From Pyronema omphalodes (taxonomy: Eukaryota; Ascomycota; Pezizomycetes; Pezizales; Pyronemataceae): DNA of 64,000 nt. The notes beneath the pieces are model-generated. The model worked only from the letters and a program-made list of their open reading frames with translations. It was not told the origin of the DNA and made no database searches. A program made the position numbers and the translations under genes. Positions 1 through 14,844 of this stretch are shown here, piece after piece; the stretch's first letter is position 1; each line of letters opens with the position of its first letter. The DNA lies in NCBI GenBank assembly GCA_024516155.1, contig JAJJXM010000057.1, positions 248,001-312,000 on the forward strand, in the 5' to 3' direction.

Positions 1-449
1 TTTTGATTGCTTGCTCCAAGCTTGGAATCCACGTTTCCATTGCTACTCCCAAGGAGTACCCCGTCGACCCCAAGATCCTCGAGATTGCCAACCAGTGTGC
101 CGCCACCTCCGGATCCAAGATTGAGTGCTTTAACGAGCCTGAGAAGGCCGTTAGGGACGCCAACGTCCTCGTTACCGACACTTGGGTTTCCATGGGACAG
201 GAGTCCGAGAAGGCTCTCCGCTTGAAGCAGTTTGCCGGATACCAGATCTCTGCGGACCTCGCTGCCCGTGGAGGAGCTCACCCCGAGTGGAAGTTCATGC
301 ACTGCTTGCCCCGCAAGCCTGAGGAGGTTACCGACGAGGTCTTCTACTCTCCCCGCTCCTTGGTCTTCCAGGAGGCTGAGAACCGCTTGTACGCTGCTCT
401 TGCCGCTCTTGACGCTTTCGTTGTCAAGAAGGGAGTTTTCGAGCAGTAA
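1..449 (+). CDS. ARG3: Ornithine carbamoyltransferase, C-terminal part (5' end outside window)
   Basis: This is the last ~148 codons of ornithine carbamoyltransferase, which joins carbamoyl phosphate to ornithine to give citrulline in arginine synthesis; in fungi it is normally mitochondrial. The frame is open from base 3 to the TAA at 447-449 and enters from outside the window, so the first visible residue is not a start. Family marks seen are the SMG ornithine-binding loop (DTWVSMGQE) and the HCLPRK motif carrying the catalytic cysteine. The C-terminus (ENRLYAALAAL) matches the usual end of the family. No intron is needed in this part. Identity is firm; the gene is cut only by the window edge. 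Confidence 0.95.
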   Translation, partial: LIACSKLGIHVSIATPKEYPVDPKILEIANQCAATSGSKIECFNEPEKAVRDANVLVTDTWVSMGQESEKALRLKQFAGYQISADLAARGGAHPEWKFMHCLPRKPEEVTDEVFYSPRSLVFQEAENRLYAALAALDAFVVKKGVFEQ

Positions 450-2363
450 ATGTTGAAATTGTTATGGGCATGTACAAATAAAAAAGGGTAGACAACGGCT
501 GGTGTTTTTATTCGTTTAAGCGGTATGTTTTTGATAGGACCATCATTTTGGCTTGGATGGAATTCAATGTAATGCATGTGCTTCTTCAACTTTGACTTTC
601 TTACTTTCGAATATGATTGGGCTCAGTGAAGTGGATTGATGGAACATTGATGTCGTGAAGCATGTGACATTGGGTTAGGTTTTATACGGTGACGAAATGA
701 TAGCCGGTGGAGGACAGCCATGCAAGCCGCCTTGACTTGAGGCGGTGCTGCTGGAAAAATATACTATGAGCCCTCGGCCCTGAGCCTTGCCTTGCCGCGC
801 ATTGATGATTACCGCGATGCGATCAAGATCAGACATTGGAATTAGACCACTCTTCATGCACCCGAACCTTTCAAACAGGAAAGGTGCTCAGTGGTGGTTG
901 CAGCGTGCTGTGGCGTAAGCTTAAACTTTGCCCTTCGGGACAGATACAGAATATGTACTCTAAATCCAGACATCTTAAGCTCCATAAACGTACAAAAGTG
1001 CTGTTTAGCGATGAAATGAATAATGTAAATTGCTGGCGAAGTGCGCGGGGCTTCGGGTACGGCTTGTTGTATGTATGTACGAGACTTTTTTTTTTTTTTT
1101 TTTTTCCTTTTCTTTTCTATTACGAGTACCTCCATTTGTTTTTGTTTTGCTGGCTTCCTTTCCTGGGTAACTGCTGTGTGCTACACCGTTTAATCGGAGA
1201 CGGGGACCCGGTGTGCAATTGGGTGTAGTGGAGTTAGAGCGTAGTGGAGGGCAGAGGAGGGGCAGAGCTGCCAGCGTTTAAGTTTTTTTTTTTGGTGTCA
1301 TGGAAGGAACTACATACAGCATCGTGGAAGGACCCAGAGCGCAATTCCATACATACACAAGTGTCATGCTGCTTCTGCCTCTGATGCTGCTGCTGCTGCT
1401 GCTGCTGCTCTGCTTCTACTACTTTGTCGTGCATGGGAAGAGTTAGTTGGTTGGTTGGACTCATTCTAAAGACGGATGGCTCTTTTGTTAATGATGATGG
1501 TAGTGATGATGATGATGATGACGATGATGCTCTTCTGTAAATCATCGTAATTTTATTTCTTTGCTGAGAAAGCGGATGCACTGCACTTGTCCGTTTTGCT
1601 TGCTTGTTGCTTGTTGCTTGTTGCTTGTTGCCTGTTGCCGCCGTCGCCGCTGCTGCTGCTGCTGCTGCTCCCGTTCGTGCTGCTCTTATTGCTGCTGCTG
1701 CTCCTCTTCCTCCTGCTCCAGTTCCTGCTGCTTGCTTCCCTCATCCAACCCGTCAAGGCCCACACCGGCCAACCAGAGGATTTTGACCAAGTGAGTGTGT
1801 GCCTTACAAAGCCACAAAGGGGATTTTGTGTATGCTTTCTGCTTTCCATTCATTGCTCTGTTCCAACTGCAAAGAAGTGCTCACCTCACCGTCTTGTCTT
1901 CCCTTCATCTCTGCTCACGAATCACCGGATATTCGTTGCAACTACCCTTCCCTATTCCCCTGCGCATTCCTCACAAATTCACCCCTCCCCCAATTCACCC
2001 GCAAGCAACAAAAAAATCCCACGTCCGCCTTGTTTCCCCTCCTCCGCATACATACCATCTCTTTCCATACATTCGCTGCCAGCCACTAGCGACCGCACCT
2101 GGTTGGCCGCTGTGAAACTGTTACAACGTCACCCTCCAACGCCAACACTTGCTTTTCTCTGAGCATCTTTTTGACGAAACGTCCCAAACCATCACCTACA
2201 TCGCCACAGAGAAAAGCTGCCGCCCAAACACTGTCGGAAACAAAACCCTGTTGTTGTTTGTCCGAGCTTGTGTTTTTTTTCCTTCTCCACTTCTGTGAGA
2301 GCAGCACTGGGTGCGGTTCTCGTCCGACCCCACCACAGGAATCCCCACCAACCTTAGTCAACC
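450..2363. other. Intergenic region and long leader with triplet repeats
   Basis: No gene is recognised between the carbamoyltransferase stop and the next start. The stretch holds a T run near 1085-1106, CTG/CAG triplet runs near 1385-1410 and 1650-1740, a GAT run near 1498-1525 and a TTGCTTG run near 1598-1635. These make short open frames of polyserine, polyglutamine or polyleucine on both strands that I do not regard as genes. Bases ~1800-2363 are pyrimidine-rich and probably contain the promoter and leader of the following gene. Confidence 0.6.
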
Positions 2364-5300
2364 ATGTCGTCTCACAACTACAATCACAATTACTGGCAAC
2401 ATTACCCGCAGCCTTACCCTCAACAACCACCTCCAAGTCAGTATCCTCCATACGGATATCCTCCTCAAGCTCCACAGGATCCATATGGTCATCCGCCGCA
2501 GTCGCCGCAAGATCCTTACGCACATGCACCTCATACGCCGATATACGGACATTACAATCCAAACCTCTACCCACCACCAGTCCACAATCACTACCAGCAA
2601 CCACAGGCGCCGCCACCACAGCAACAGCATCCACCATATCCTCATGGACCTCACCATCTTCGTCCGCCGGAGCATCAGCGCTATGTCGACCCAAGATCAC
2701 CTATGCAAACAGCTTTCGACTCAGCACTGGCGTTTCCAACGATTTCTCCGAACGAGCCTTATGGCATGAACGAGTACATGCAAATGCCGGAAATATCGCA
2801 GCTGAATCTGGATGATCAGCGGCCTGGGCGACTATCTGAAGCACAGGGACCACAGTATATTGGACGTCGAGCTAGGAGCAGGGCCCCAAGTAAGCCTGGA
2901 ACGAGACCAGCTTCACGAGTCGAACAGAAACCGCCCAGCTCACGGAGTAAACAGATCTGGCCACCACCGCCGCCTCCTCCGGGATACAAACCGCCCTATG
3001 TCGAGAGTGTACCTACTACCCCAGTGCTTCATGCTAGCTTGCCGTCGGATTCAGGATCGGTGATTGAGGACAATAAGGAATATCTTGAGAAACATCCACC
3101 AGAACCATATGTCTACATTCCGGTTGCTTTGCCGGAGGAGGTTAGAAAGTCTAGAAGGAAAGAGGCGCCTCCTCCTTTGACTCCACAGGAACCAGAGGAT
3201 CATGTTCCGCTGGAGCGCATTCGCACCCCATACACTAATTCCACTAGTAGCGCGGCGAGTACAACTACGTCATCGTCGTCACCCGAAATGTTACCTCTCG
3301 AGCGCGAACGTCGACAGTACGCCAACGCGGCCAATAATGCTTATCCTGAGCAACCGCAATATACGCCGCCTCCGAGGGCTGATTCGCCTATAGAGGAAAT
3401 TGTTTTGGAGCGTGAGCGCAGGCAGTATACAAGTGGTCCTACTACGGCACCAGCACCTTCAAAAGTCCCCCGCAAGGATTCAGTGCGCCACAAAAAGACG
3501 CAACAGTTCACTCCGCCTCATGAAGAAATTCCTTTGGAAAGAGAGAGGAGAGGATATTCCGGCGGTGGATATGCCAGTACTTCGACTACCAACCTCCGTG
3601 ATACTGAACGGCGTGATTCTGTGGAATTGGAAAGGGAACGGCACCCGTATCACCATGACGCAAGGCATGACGATATGCATGACTTTCCTCCGGAAATGTC
3701 CAGACAGTCAGCACCATATGCGTTGCATCGTGATACACCGCCAGAAACGCCCAGGCAGCCACAACCATATTCTATAGCTCCAAACTTACCTCCAGAAATG
3801 ACAAGACAATCAACGCCATATTCTTCGGCTCCAGTTCGTGATCCAATTCCGGAGATGTCGCGGCAATCGCAGCTATACTCGTCAACTCCATCGGCACCCA
3901 CTAAGAAGTCTACTGGGTACAGCTCTTCCGCTGCCGATCTTGCATACTCGAGAGAGGATATGCGAGCACCTACGTCTGCGCACTCTTCTCCACGGGCACC
4001 TGTACCTCCATCACCACGGCAGCCTCGTCCTACACAGTCTCCTAGATACTCGCCGATATTGGAGAATAGGTCAACTCAGCCTTCAGCCAGTCCTTATATG
4101 AGCACACCAACTGCTAGCGCACCGTCTCCAACGACTTCGCAAAGGGAAGCGGCGTTTGAACAGAGCTTACAGGCACGACCAAAGACACCACAGTCTGAGT
4201 TTATCAACTTGGTAGCTGCTTGCCCCAGACGGAAACTTGTGTCGGAGGGTACTTGGTATGCAGTTCCATCCATTCCAGATTATCATGTGTGTGAGAAGTG
4301 CTTCGAGTTGAATATCTACGACACCCCGTTTGCAAGATTCTTCCAAGAGATCCGTCTAGGTCCAGGACGAAAGACGTTTTGCTATTTCAATTGCCCTCGA
4401 GTGAAGAGATTCGTCTGGCCAAAGACGATTGACAGCAATCTGTGGACAATTTTCGAGCTTTACGCCAGAGAGCGTGTCAAATACGGTCCATGCACGGCCG
4501 CAGATGGATCTGCCAAGAAAGGAACTTGGTATACTCTCCGCGACAACCCAGGTTCAGGTTTCATCTCCTGTGAAGCTTGTTATGAAGACATAATCAAGGC
4601 ATCTCCATACCACTTTCTCTTCAAAGGAATCAGCGCAAATGTTGACGAAAACACTGTCTCTTGCCACATTGCCTGGCCATTTATTGAGGCTCGAATACTT
4701 GGCAAACCTGAGAATTGGATGGATACCTACCATGATATCAACTTCCGTATTCACGGCTGCCCTCCTTGTCCGATTGATAAATACGTTCCTGCTACCAGTC
4801 GCCGCTGGTGGAGGCCAAAGAATTTCTCCCTCCCTATCCATGTCTGCGATTGCTGCTTCCTCGATGGTGTCTATTCCGGCGGTTTCTACAAGGAATTTGA
4901 AGAAGCTAAACCCACCCGCAAGGATGAGATGCGGTGCTGTGCCATGAGCGCTCATCAATTATCAACCGCCTGGAGCCACGCCATTGAGGACCCCAACACT
5001 TGTATGACAGTCTGGAAAGAAGCCGCAACTCACGCCTTATCACCTCCTTGCGACATTAATGGAAGCAAAGGAAACACCTGGTGGGTATTTAAGGACCCTG
5101 ATTTGGATGGCTTCGACTTTTGTGAGCGTTGTGTTGGTATCTTTATCAAACCCCTCGGGTTCGGATCAAAGATGGAAAAGCGGATGTATCAAGATCAGGA
5201 GGTTTTCAAATGCGACCTTAACCCGGGCAACTCATATTCTCCCATGTTGATTCAGAAGCTTACAGAAGCGGCGGCTTGGAGGTCGTTTGATATTATTAAA

Positions 5301-5837
5301 AACCACCTCCTGGAGATTGCACCGGAGGTTCACCCAGTGAATGGATCACCGGCTCGTACACCAACTCCTATCCCACCTTGTCCCAAGGATAAAGAAGCAC
5401 ACATGGATGTTTGGTACTGCCACAACAAAAACACCGATTTCCTCGTCTGTGAAGAATGTTTTCACCACTTTATCCAGGATACACAATTCGGCAATGATTT
5501 CCACGAATGGCAAACGGATCGTCCAGAATATTGTGATTTCGGCGACCCAAGAATATTGGATATCTGGTACAAAATCCTCTCGAGGAAAGGAAGATCGGCT
5601 ATTGATCTGTTCTTTAATATTCTGAATCAGTCTCATCAGATTAAGGAAATAAGAGATGAGTTTCAGGATCTTACGGCGAGGATTAATAGTAATTCTAGAG
5701 TACTATCCGAGGGTCAATTGCATTCGTTGGAAATGAAGGCGGAGCAAATGATTGCGGACGAAAGGGAATTGACGAATGAGTTGGCCATTTTTGTGGAGCA
5801 GAATCTTCCGGATGGGGGGAGCAAGAGGAGGAGGTGA
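2364..5837 (+). CDS. Large proline-rich protein with five tandem Cys modules (function unknown)
   Basis: A single uninterrupted frame of 1,157 codons starts at an ATG in good context (CAACCATGTC) and ends with TGA. I do not recognise a named family. Residues 1-~260 are rich in Pro, Gln, Tyr and His. Residues ~280-430 carry five copies of a charged motif (P-L-E-R-E-R-R-Q-Y and variants), and ~440-520 carry four copies of a PPEMSRQSxPY-like motif. From ~613 to ~1080 come five homologous modules, each with a leading Cys, a W-Y/W pair, a CxxC followed by aromatic residues, and a trailing Cys. The CxxC pairs lie at residues 643, 736, 828, 920 and 1029. The tail (~1090-1150) is Leu/Glu/Lys-rich and probably coiled coil, ending in a basic SKRRR. 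A metal-binding scaffold is a reasonable inference; nothing in the sequence shows catalysis. Confidence 0.85.
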   Translation: MSSHNYNHNYWQHYPQPYPQQPPPSQYPPYGYPPQAPQDPYGHPPQSPQDPYAHAPHTPIYGHYNPNLYPPPVHNHYQQPQAPPPQQQHPPYPHGPHHLRPPEHQRYVDPRSPMQTAFDSALAFPTISPNEPYGMNEYMQMPEISQLNLDDQRPGRLSEAQGPQYIGRRARSRAPSKPGTRPASRVEQKPPSSRSKQIWPPPPPPPGYKPPYVESVPTTPVLHASLPSDSGSVIEDNKEYLEKHPPEPYVYIPVALPEEVRKSRRKEAPPPLTPQEPEDHVPLERIRTPYTNSTSSAASTTTSSSSPEMLPLERERRQYANAANNAYPEQPQYTPPPRADSPIEEIVLERERRQYTSGPTTAPAPSKVPRKDSVRHKKTQQFTPPHEEIPLERERRGYSGGGYASTSTTNLRDTERRDSVELERERHPYHHDARHDDMHDFPPEMSRQSAPYALHRDTPPETPRQPQPYSIAPNLPPEMTRQSTPYSSAPVRDPIPEMSRQSQLYSSTPSAPTKKSTGYSSSAADLAYSREDMRAPTSAHSSPRAPVPPSPRQPRPTQSPRYSPILENRSTQPSASPYMSTPTASAPSPTTSQREAAFEQSLQARPKTPQSEFINLVAACPRRKLVSEGTWYAVPSIPDYHVCEKCFELNIYDTPFARFFQEIRLGPGRKTFCYFNCPRVKRFVWPKTIDSNLWTIFELYARERVKYGPCTAADGSAKKGTWYTLRDNPGSGFISCEACYEDIIKASPYHFLFKGISANVDENTVSCHIAWPFIEARILGKPENWMDTYHDINFRIHGCPPCPIDKYVPATSRRWWRPKNFSLPIHVCDCCFLDGVYSGGFYKEFEEAKPTRKDEMRCCAMSAHQLSTAWSHAIEDPNTCMTVWKEAATHALSPPCDINGSKGNTWWVFKDPDLDGFDFCERCVGIFIKPLGFGSKMEKRMYQDQEVFKCDLNPGNSYSPMLIQKLTEAAAWRSFDIIKNHLLEIAPEVHPVNGSPARTPTPIPPCPKDKEAHMDVWYCHNKNTDFLVCEECFHHFIQDTQFGNDFHEWQTDRPEYCDFGDPRILDIWYKILSRKGRSAIDLFFNILNQSHQIKEIRDEFQDLTARINSNSRVLSEGQLHSLEMKAEQMIADERELTNELAIFVEQNLPDGGSKRRR

Positions 5838-7243
5838 AGATAGGAGGTGTGGAGTGGGGAGATTACTGGCGGCGAGGGTGGGGGGGGGGGGGGGCGGAGA
5901 GGGAACGGGAAGAGATGAAACTTGTTTATGGATGACGATACGAAGGAACGAAGGAATGATGGAATGAAATTTTGTAACTTTTGGCGGCATGTTTTTTGGC
6001 GTAGCAGTAAAACAGCGAAACAGGGGAAGAAAAGTGGATTTTTGGGGATGAAGATTTCTTTTTTTTCTGTTTTTTTATGCTTCTTATTCTTATTCTTCTT
6101 TTTGGGCGGGTTTCTTTTTTTGTTGTTGTTTTTGTTTTTTTCTGTTGCTTTTTTTTATTGCTTTTTTATATGAGGAAAATGGAAGATGGAAGTAGGCTTA
6201 AGATGGAAGGAAGCTGAAGATGGGAGATGAGAGATGGGGTGTGCTTGGTTTTTTTTTTATTTCGGCTTTATTTATTTACTTACTTGTCAATGGATGGATG
6301 GAGGCGTTTGTTTATCTGTTTTTTTGTAACTACCTTATTTTTTGTAGGTACTTGTTACTTGCTACTGGTTACTGGTTACTGGTTACCTTTTTTTTTTTTT
6401 TTGATTGGTTATGAGCCAGATACCAGTTACAGGCGATTTGGAACTGAAATGATATGATATGAAATTAGAGGTGTATATTGAATCATGAATCATGAAGATG
6501 GAGATTGAGGTGGTGATTATGAGGATGATACCGTGTTGATACGGTGGTTGGAGCCGATGGTTATGAAATGGTGGTTATGATACGGGAGAAAGAGGATGGG
6601 GAGTGGTTCGTGGATGGGGATAGCGAGAGGGGAATTGGGAGTTGGGGATTTGGGGATTGGGGGTTGGGGGTTGGGGATGGGGGATATGGGATGGGGGATG
6701 GGATTATTATGATACAGCATAGGAAATGAAATGAAAGGAAATGAAATGAATTCAATGAAATGAAATGAAAATAAATAAATAAAAAAGAAAAAGAAAGAAA
6801 GAAAGAAGTTAATTCTGTAACAAACTTCAGTTTCCTATGATTAGTGTATGTATGAGTCCCGAGTTATAACTCGATCCCGGGTTTTTCAGTGATTTTGGAG
6901 AAATAAACTAGTTTCCTTAAAGCATTGGGAGAAGATTCATGATGTTCTTTTCTTTTCTTTTCTTTTCTTTTCTTTTCTTTTCTTTTCTTTTCTTTTCTTT
7001 TCTTTTCTTTTGTATATTGAATCTGATATATCAGCGCTTTGAAATTAATAGTGTGGGGGGGGGGGGGTGGTATATACAGACAGGTTAATGCTCTGGTTGG
7101 GTATGTAGAAAGTCGAAGATACAAGCTGCAAGCTACAAGCTGCAAGCTGCAAGCTACAAGATAGAAAATGCAAGATGGATTGCTATTATATCAATAAGCC
7201 GCTATTAACTCTAGAGGGAGGAGATGAAGATATTGATTCCTGG
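5838..7243. other. Intergenic, homopolymer- and GA-rich
   Basis: No gene is supported. It contains a G run at ~5880-5893, T-rich sequence at 6058-6170, a GGGATTGGGGGTT-type G-rich stretch at ~6620-6710, and GAAAT-type repeats near 6720-6800. Short CAAGCTR heptamer repeats lie at ~7126-7162. Confidence 0.5.
6945..7011. repeat. (TTTTC)n microsatellite
   Basis: About 13 uninterrupted copies of a TTCTT pentamer. Confidence 0.95.
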
Positions 7244-7312
7244 GGACTTTGAGGACTTTGGGACTTTGAAGACTTTGGGACTTTGAGGACTTTGGGACTT
7301 TGAGGACTTTGG
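7244..7312. repeat. 17-base minisatellite (GACTTTG dimers)
   Basis: About four copies of a 17-base unit built from alternating 9- and 8-base halves, GACTTTGAGGACTTTGG with small variants. Confidence 0.85.
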
Positions 7313-7319
7313 GAACATG

Positions 7320-8625
7320 AGGATACCGTTGGTGAATATATGGTCATGAAGAATTGAATTTGGTGAAGATAAAGCTAGTGGCTAGATTTTCATCGGGTAT
7401 GTAGTTCTGTTTGGTTATGTGGATTGTTATGTGGATGGTTATGTAGATGGTTATGGAGATGGTTGTTTTGATGGTTGTTTTGATGGTTGTTTTGGTGTTA
7501 TGGATCGGTGCTGAAGAAATTTTGGAAGTGGGTCTTATTCGCCATATCTTGCTGCTGGAGCTTCGGTTCGGGGAGGAGACAGGTATTGTATGTGAAGATT
7601 ACATACATTGAATAATACAAACGGGTACGAGCCACATCTCCATACTCTAGTTATACAAATTATTATTGCGTTGGTATAGATTACTTACTGCCAAACAAGT
7701 TCTGAAAGTGGTTCTTATTCGCCATTTCTTACTACTGGGACTTTTATATCAGTGGGGGATATAGTGAATGCATATATATGGAGGCTACATACATTCAATA
7801 ATACAAACACCACCACCACCACCACCACGACAGCCTAAAATGCCTTTGACACCGATTATGGAGCTTCAAGTCCGGAGAATACACAGCCAGCGACCAAAGT
7901 TCCGTTGTTCGCCAAGCGGAAGCTCCATCTCCACACTGGCTACATAGCAGCCAACTTGCTGTTGAGTTGTTATGGCTTATTATTAAGTGGCTTCTGAAAG
8001 TGGTTGTTATTATTATCCATCTGGCATCTCTTACCACGAGAACCTGGGACTCTGGACTTATCGAAATACCCAGATCACATCCAGTATCATGCATGAAGAA
8101 TTGAGTTTGGCGAAGCTACAGTTGGCGAAGCTACAGTTGGCGAACTGGTGGCCAATGGCCATATTTCACCGGATGGAAGATCCATCTTCATACTCTGCCC
8201 CACTTAGTCTGCTGTTTTTGTCTCTACGGATAACTGTAAAGGAACTTCTGAAAGCGGTTCTTGGTCTCCATCTGGTATCTTTTACTGCTTTATTACATAC
8301 TGGGAACTTTGGATTAATGAGGATATAGTCATTACGTACACATGAGGCTACGTACGAATACTACAGTACACCCCGGATTTCGTTTATTGCCGGTCATGAA
8401 GAATCGATTCTAGAGAAAGAAATAATATGCACCCACCGGCCAAAAGTTTTACTGGTCACCGAGAAGAAGCACCTATATATTCCGTTGTGGCGTCGTTATG
8501 AATCACTGCTAGAGAACTTCGGAAAGTTATTCTTATCCTCAATCTGGAACCTCTTACGAAGAGCTTTTGGGACTTTGGAGAATCAGAATATAGTCTCTAA
8601 TGACATATTATTGATTATTGATTTT
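7320..8625. repeat. Degenerate long-period tandem repeat, about five to six copies
   Basis: Related blocks recur at about 7516, 7697, 7990, 8246 and 8517. Each has a TTCTGAAAGTGGTTCTTATT-like head followed by a pyrimidine-rich stretch and a GGGACTTTGG-like tail. A second shared motif, CATGAAGAATTGAATTTGG-like, recurs near 7346, 8090 and 8394. Spacing varies from about 180 to 290 bases, so the array is old and has gained indels. No open frame runs through the copies. Confidence 0.6.
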
Positions 8626-8651
8626 TGATTTTTGAATTTTGAATTCACTAT

Positions 8652-12034
<3,383 letters not shown>

Positions 12035-14123
12035 ATGTGCGGTATGTTTGCCCCTCTTCGTTTACCCCACCAAAAATTGAAACCTCTGAAACTGACGGGA
12101 ATATAGGAATCTTCGCTTGCCACAAGCACCCGAAGGTGCATGAGTTCAAGCCCCAGGCTCTTCAGCTTGCTAAGGCGTGAGTTGAAGTTCTGAATCCGAA
12201 TTCTCGTGAATGATCTGGCTAACAGGTTTTGGTAGTATCCGTCACCGTGGTCCCGACTGGAGTGAGTCAATCTCTTATCTCGACGTCGTAAATCGTAGTT
12301 TCTAACCATAGTTCTTCAATCCAGGCGGAAACATCATTGCCAACGACACCAGTATGTTCTCAATTACCTTAGAGGAGTTTTAAAACTTCTAGCTAACAGA
12401 CTTCTAGTCCTCGTTCACGAGCGTTTGTCTATCGTCGGAATTGGTTTGCAACTCTCACCCCCCAGAGTCAACTCTACAAAAAAATCTAACCCGCCAATTA
12501 GACTCCGGTGCTCAGCCTTTGGTTAACAAGGAGGGAACTCTCTTCCTCGCCGTCAACGGAGAGATTTACAACCACAGAATCCTCCGCAAGCAGTTGGGTG
12601 ACAAGGCCGAGTTCTTGACTCACTCCGACTGTGAGGTCATTCTTCACTTGGTAGCTCTCTCCGCCGCTGTGTGGGGAGTACGATACTAATGATATACCGC
12701 GTTTTTCTAGTACAAAGAGCATGACATCAACACCCCCAAGTTGCTCGATGGTATGTTCTCCTTCGTTCTCTACGACAAGGAGAACGACAGGACAATCGCG
12801 GCACGTGACCCCATTGGAGTCACCACCTTCTACCAGGGATGGTCTTCCGAGAACCCCTCCGCCGTTTACTTCGCCTCTGAGTTGAAGTGCCTTCACCCCG
12901 TCTGCGACAAGATCATCTCTTTCCCTCCCGGACATGTCTACGACTCTGCCACTGGCAAGACCACCCGCTACCACGACCCCACCTGGTGGGAGCCTACCCG
13001 CATCCCCACCAACCCCGTCGACTACAAGCTCATCCGTAACACCCTTGAGAAGGCCGTTCGCAAGCGTTTGATGGCCGAGGTTCCTTACGGAGTTTTGTTG
13101 TCTGGAGGACTTGACTCTTCCTTGATTGCCTCTATCGCTGCCCGCGAGACTGCTAAGGCCAAGGCTATGGGTAAGCTCGCCGTTGAGAACGGACAGATCG
13201 CTCCTCAGCACAAGTTGGTTGGAATCGACGAGAACGACGACTACTCCACCATCACTGCTCTCCCCGAACTCCACTCTTTCTCTATCGGTCTCGTTGGATC
13301 TCCCGACACCATCGCCGCCAAGAAGGTCGCCGACTACCTTGGAACCGTCCACCACGAGTTCAACTTCACTCTTGAGGAGGGTCTCGACGCTCTTCGTGAT
13401 GTCATCTACCACTTGGAGACCTACGATGTTACCACCATCCGTGCCTCTACCCCCATGTACTTGTTGAGCAGAAAGATCAAGGCCCAGGGAGTCAAGATGG
13501 TTTTGTCCGGAGAGGGATCTGACGAGGTTTACGGAGGATACCTTTACTTTGTCAACGCACCCAACAAGGAGGAGTTCCACGCCGAGACCGTTGGACGTAT
13601 CAAGAACTTGCACTTGGCCGACTGTCTCCGTGCCAACAAGTCCACTTCCGCCTGGGGAGTTGAGGCCCGTGTTCCCTTCTTGGACAAGGAGTTCCTCGAG
13701 GTATCCATGAACATTGACCCCGCCGAGAAGGAGATCAAGAACGGACGTATGGAGAAGTACATTCTCCGTCAAGCCTTTGACACCACCAACGAGCCCGATG
13801 TCGAGCCTTACTTGCCCGCCGAGATTCTCTGGCGCCAGAAGGAGCAGTTCTCTGACGGAGTCGGATACGGATGGATCGACATCCTCAAGGACACCGCCGC
13901 CAAGATGGTTACCGACGAGCAGCTCGCCAACCCCAAGCCTGAATGGGGAACCGACATCCCCGACTCTAAGGAGGCTTACTGGTACCGTTGCATGTTCGAT
14001 GAGCAATTCCCTATCCAGTGTGCTTCTACCGTCATGAGATGGACTCCCAAGTGGTCTAACCAGACCGACCCCTCTGGTCGTGCCATCGCCACCCACGTTG
14101 CTAAGTACGAGAGCGCCGTTTAA
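12035..14123 (+). CDS. ASN1: Asparagine synthetase (glutamine-hydrolysing), 7 exons
   Basis: The enzyme makes asparagine from aspartate, ATP and glutamine in the cytosol. Exons by reading: 12035-12041, 12107-12176, 12236-12261, 12325-12351, 12408-12443, 12502-12650, 12711-14123; joined they give 1,728 bases, 575 residues, the usual fungal length. All introns are GT...AG, 56-65 bases. Exon 1 is only ATG-TGC-G, so Met and the catalytic Cys2 of the N-terminal glutaminase domain lie on a 7-base exon. Joined exons give the expected [16 protein letters not shown] and NGEIYNH motifs. The C-terminal synthetase domain shows the ATP-binding SGGLDSS motif at ~13105 and GEGSDE at ~13510. Acceptors for exons 3 and 5 were chosen over nearby AGs because they alone keep the frame and the family sequence. 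The Rpt4 gene downstream is convergent. Confidence 0.96.
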
Positions 14124-14844
14124 AAAAATAAAATAAAAACAAAGTTATTTACAAAAAGTTTTTTTTTTATTATTTCCACCCCCCCCCCCCCCCCCCCCAT
14201 TTTTTGAACTGTTTTGATAAAAGAAAATAAATCAAATTTTTCATGGCTATACTTATATGCTCTTTTGTATTTTTTTTTTCTTCGTTTTTTATTTGGGCGT
14301 TTTTCATGTTGTTAAGTGTTAACTATGGTATGATATGGTATGGTATGATATATAGTCGGTATAGTTGGTATGGTATAGTATAGATTTATATATATATGGA
14401 AATGGGACGTGAAAAATGTTATGCTTTATTTTCATTTTTTTGGAGGTGTTGTAAGTAGACTGATGCAAAAAAATTTCAACATTTTTTGGGGATTTCCATA
14501 TTTCTTGTGCTTGCTGATATGTGCACTGTGCTGTGATTTGTGCTGTGATTTGTGCTGTCATGGAATTTTGTGCTGTGGTATAAATTTTCTTTTTGTGGCA
14601 AAACTCGAGAGATGCTAAACAAGAACAGGTTGTGATCGACAGGTCTTGATTTTCTTGTACATAGTTCACGTCATAGTTCCGTAGTTGCATTTACAGATAG
14701 CTCATATCACCAACCTCTGATAAAGCCATAATTTCAAGAGAGTTAACTAGTATTTATTCTCCCAATCGGTAGCATATTCATTGTATACAAAAACTGTAAA
14801 CCGTGGTAACTTTATCTAAACTACCTACTACTTATTGATACCAC
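14124..14844. other. Convergent 3' intergenic region
   Basis: Lies between the stops of asparagine synthetase (+) and Rpt4 (-). AT-rich with a long C run at ~14178-14198, TATGGTA-type repeats at ~14320-14385 and three GTGCTGTGATTT-like units at ~14525-14565. No gene seen. Confidence 0.6.

Noticed and set aside
1234..1849. Polyserine, polyglutamine and polyleucine frames on both strands
   Set aside because: They arise from CTG, GAT and TTGCTTG simple repeats in a leader region.
12498..14096. A 532-codon minus-strand frame opposite asparagine synthetase
   Set aside because: Antisense shadow of a strongly codon-biased gene; no recognisable domain.
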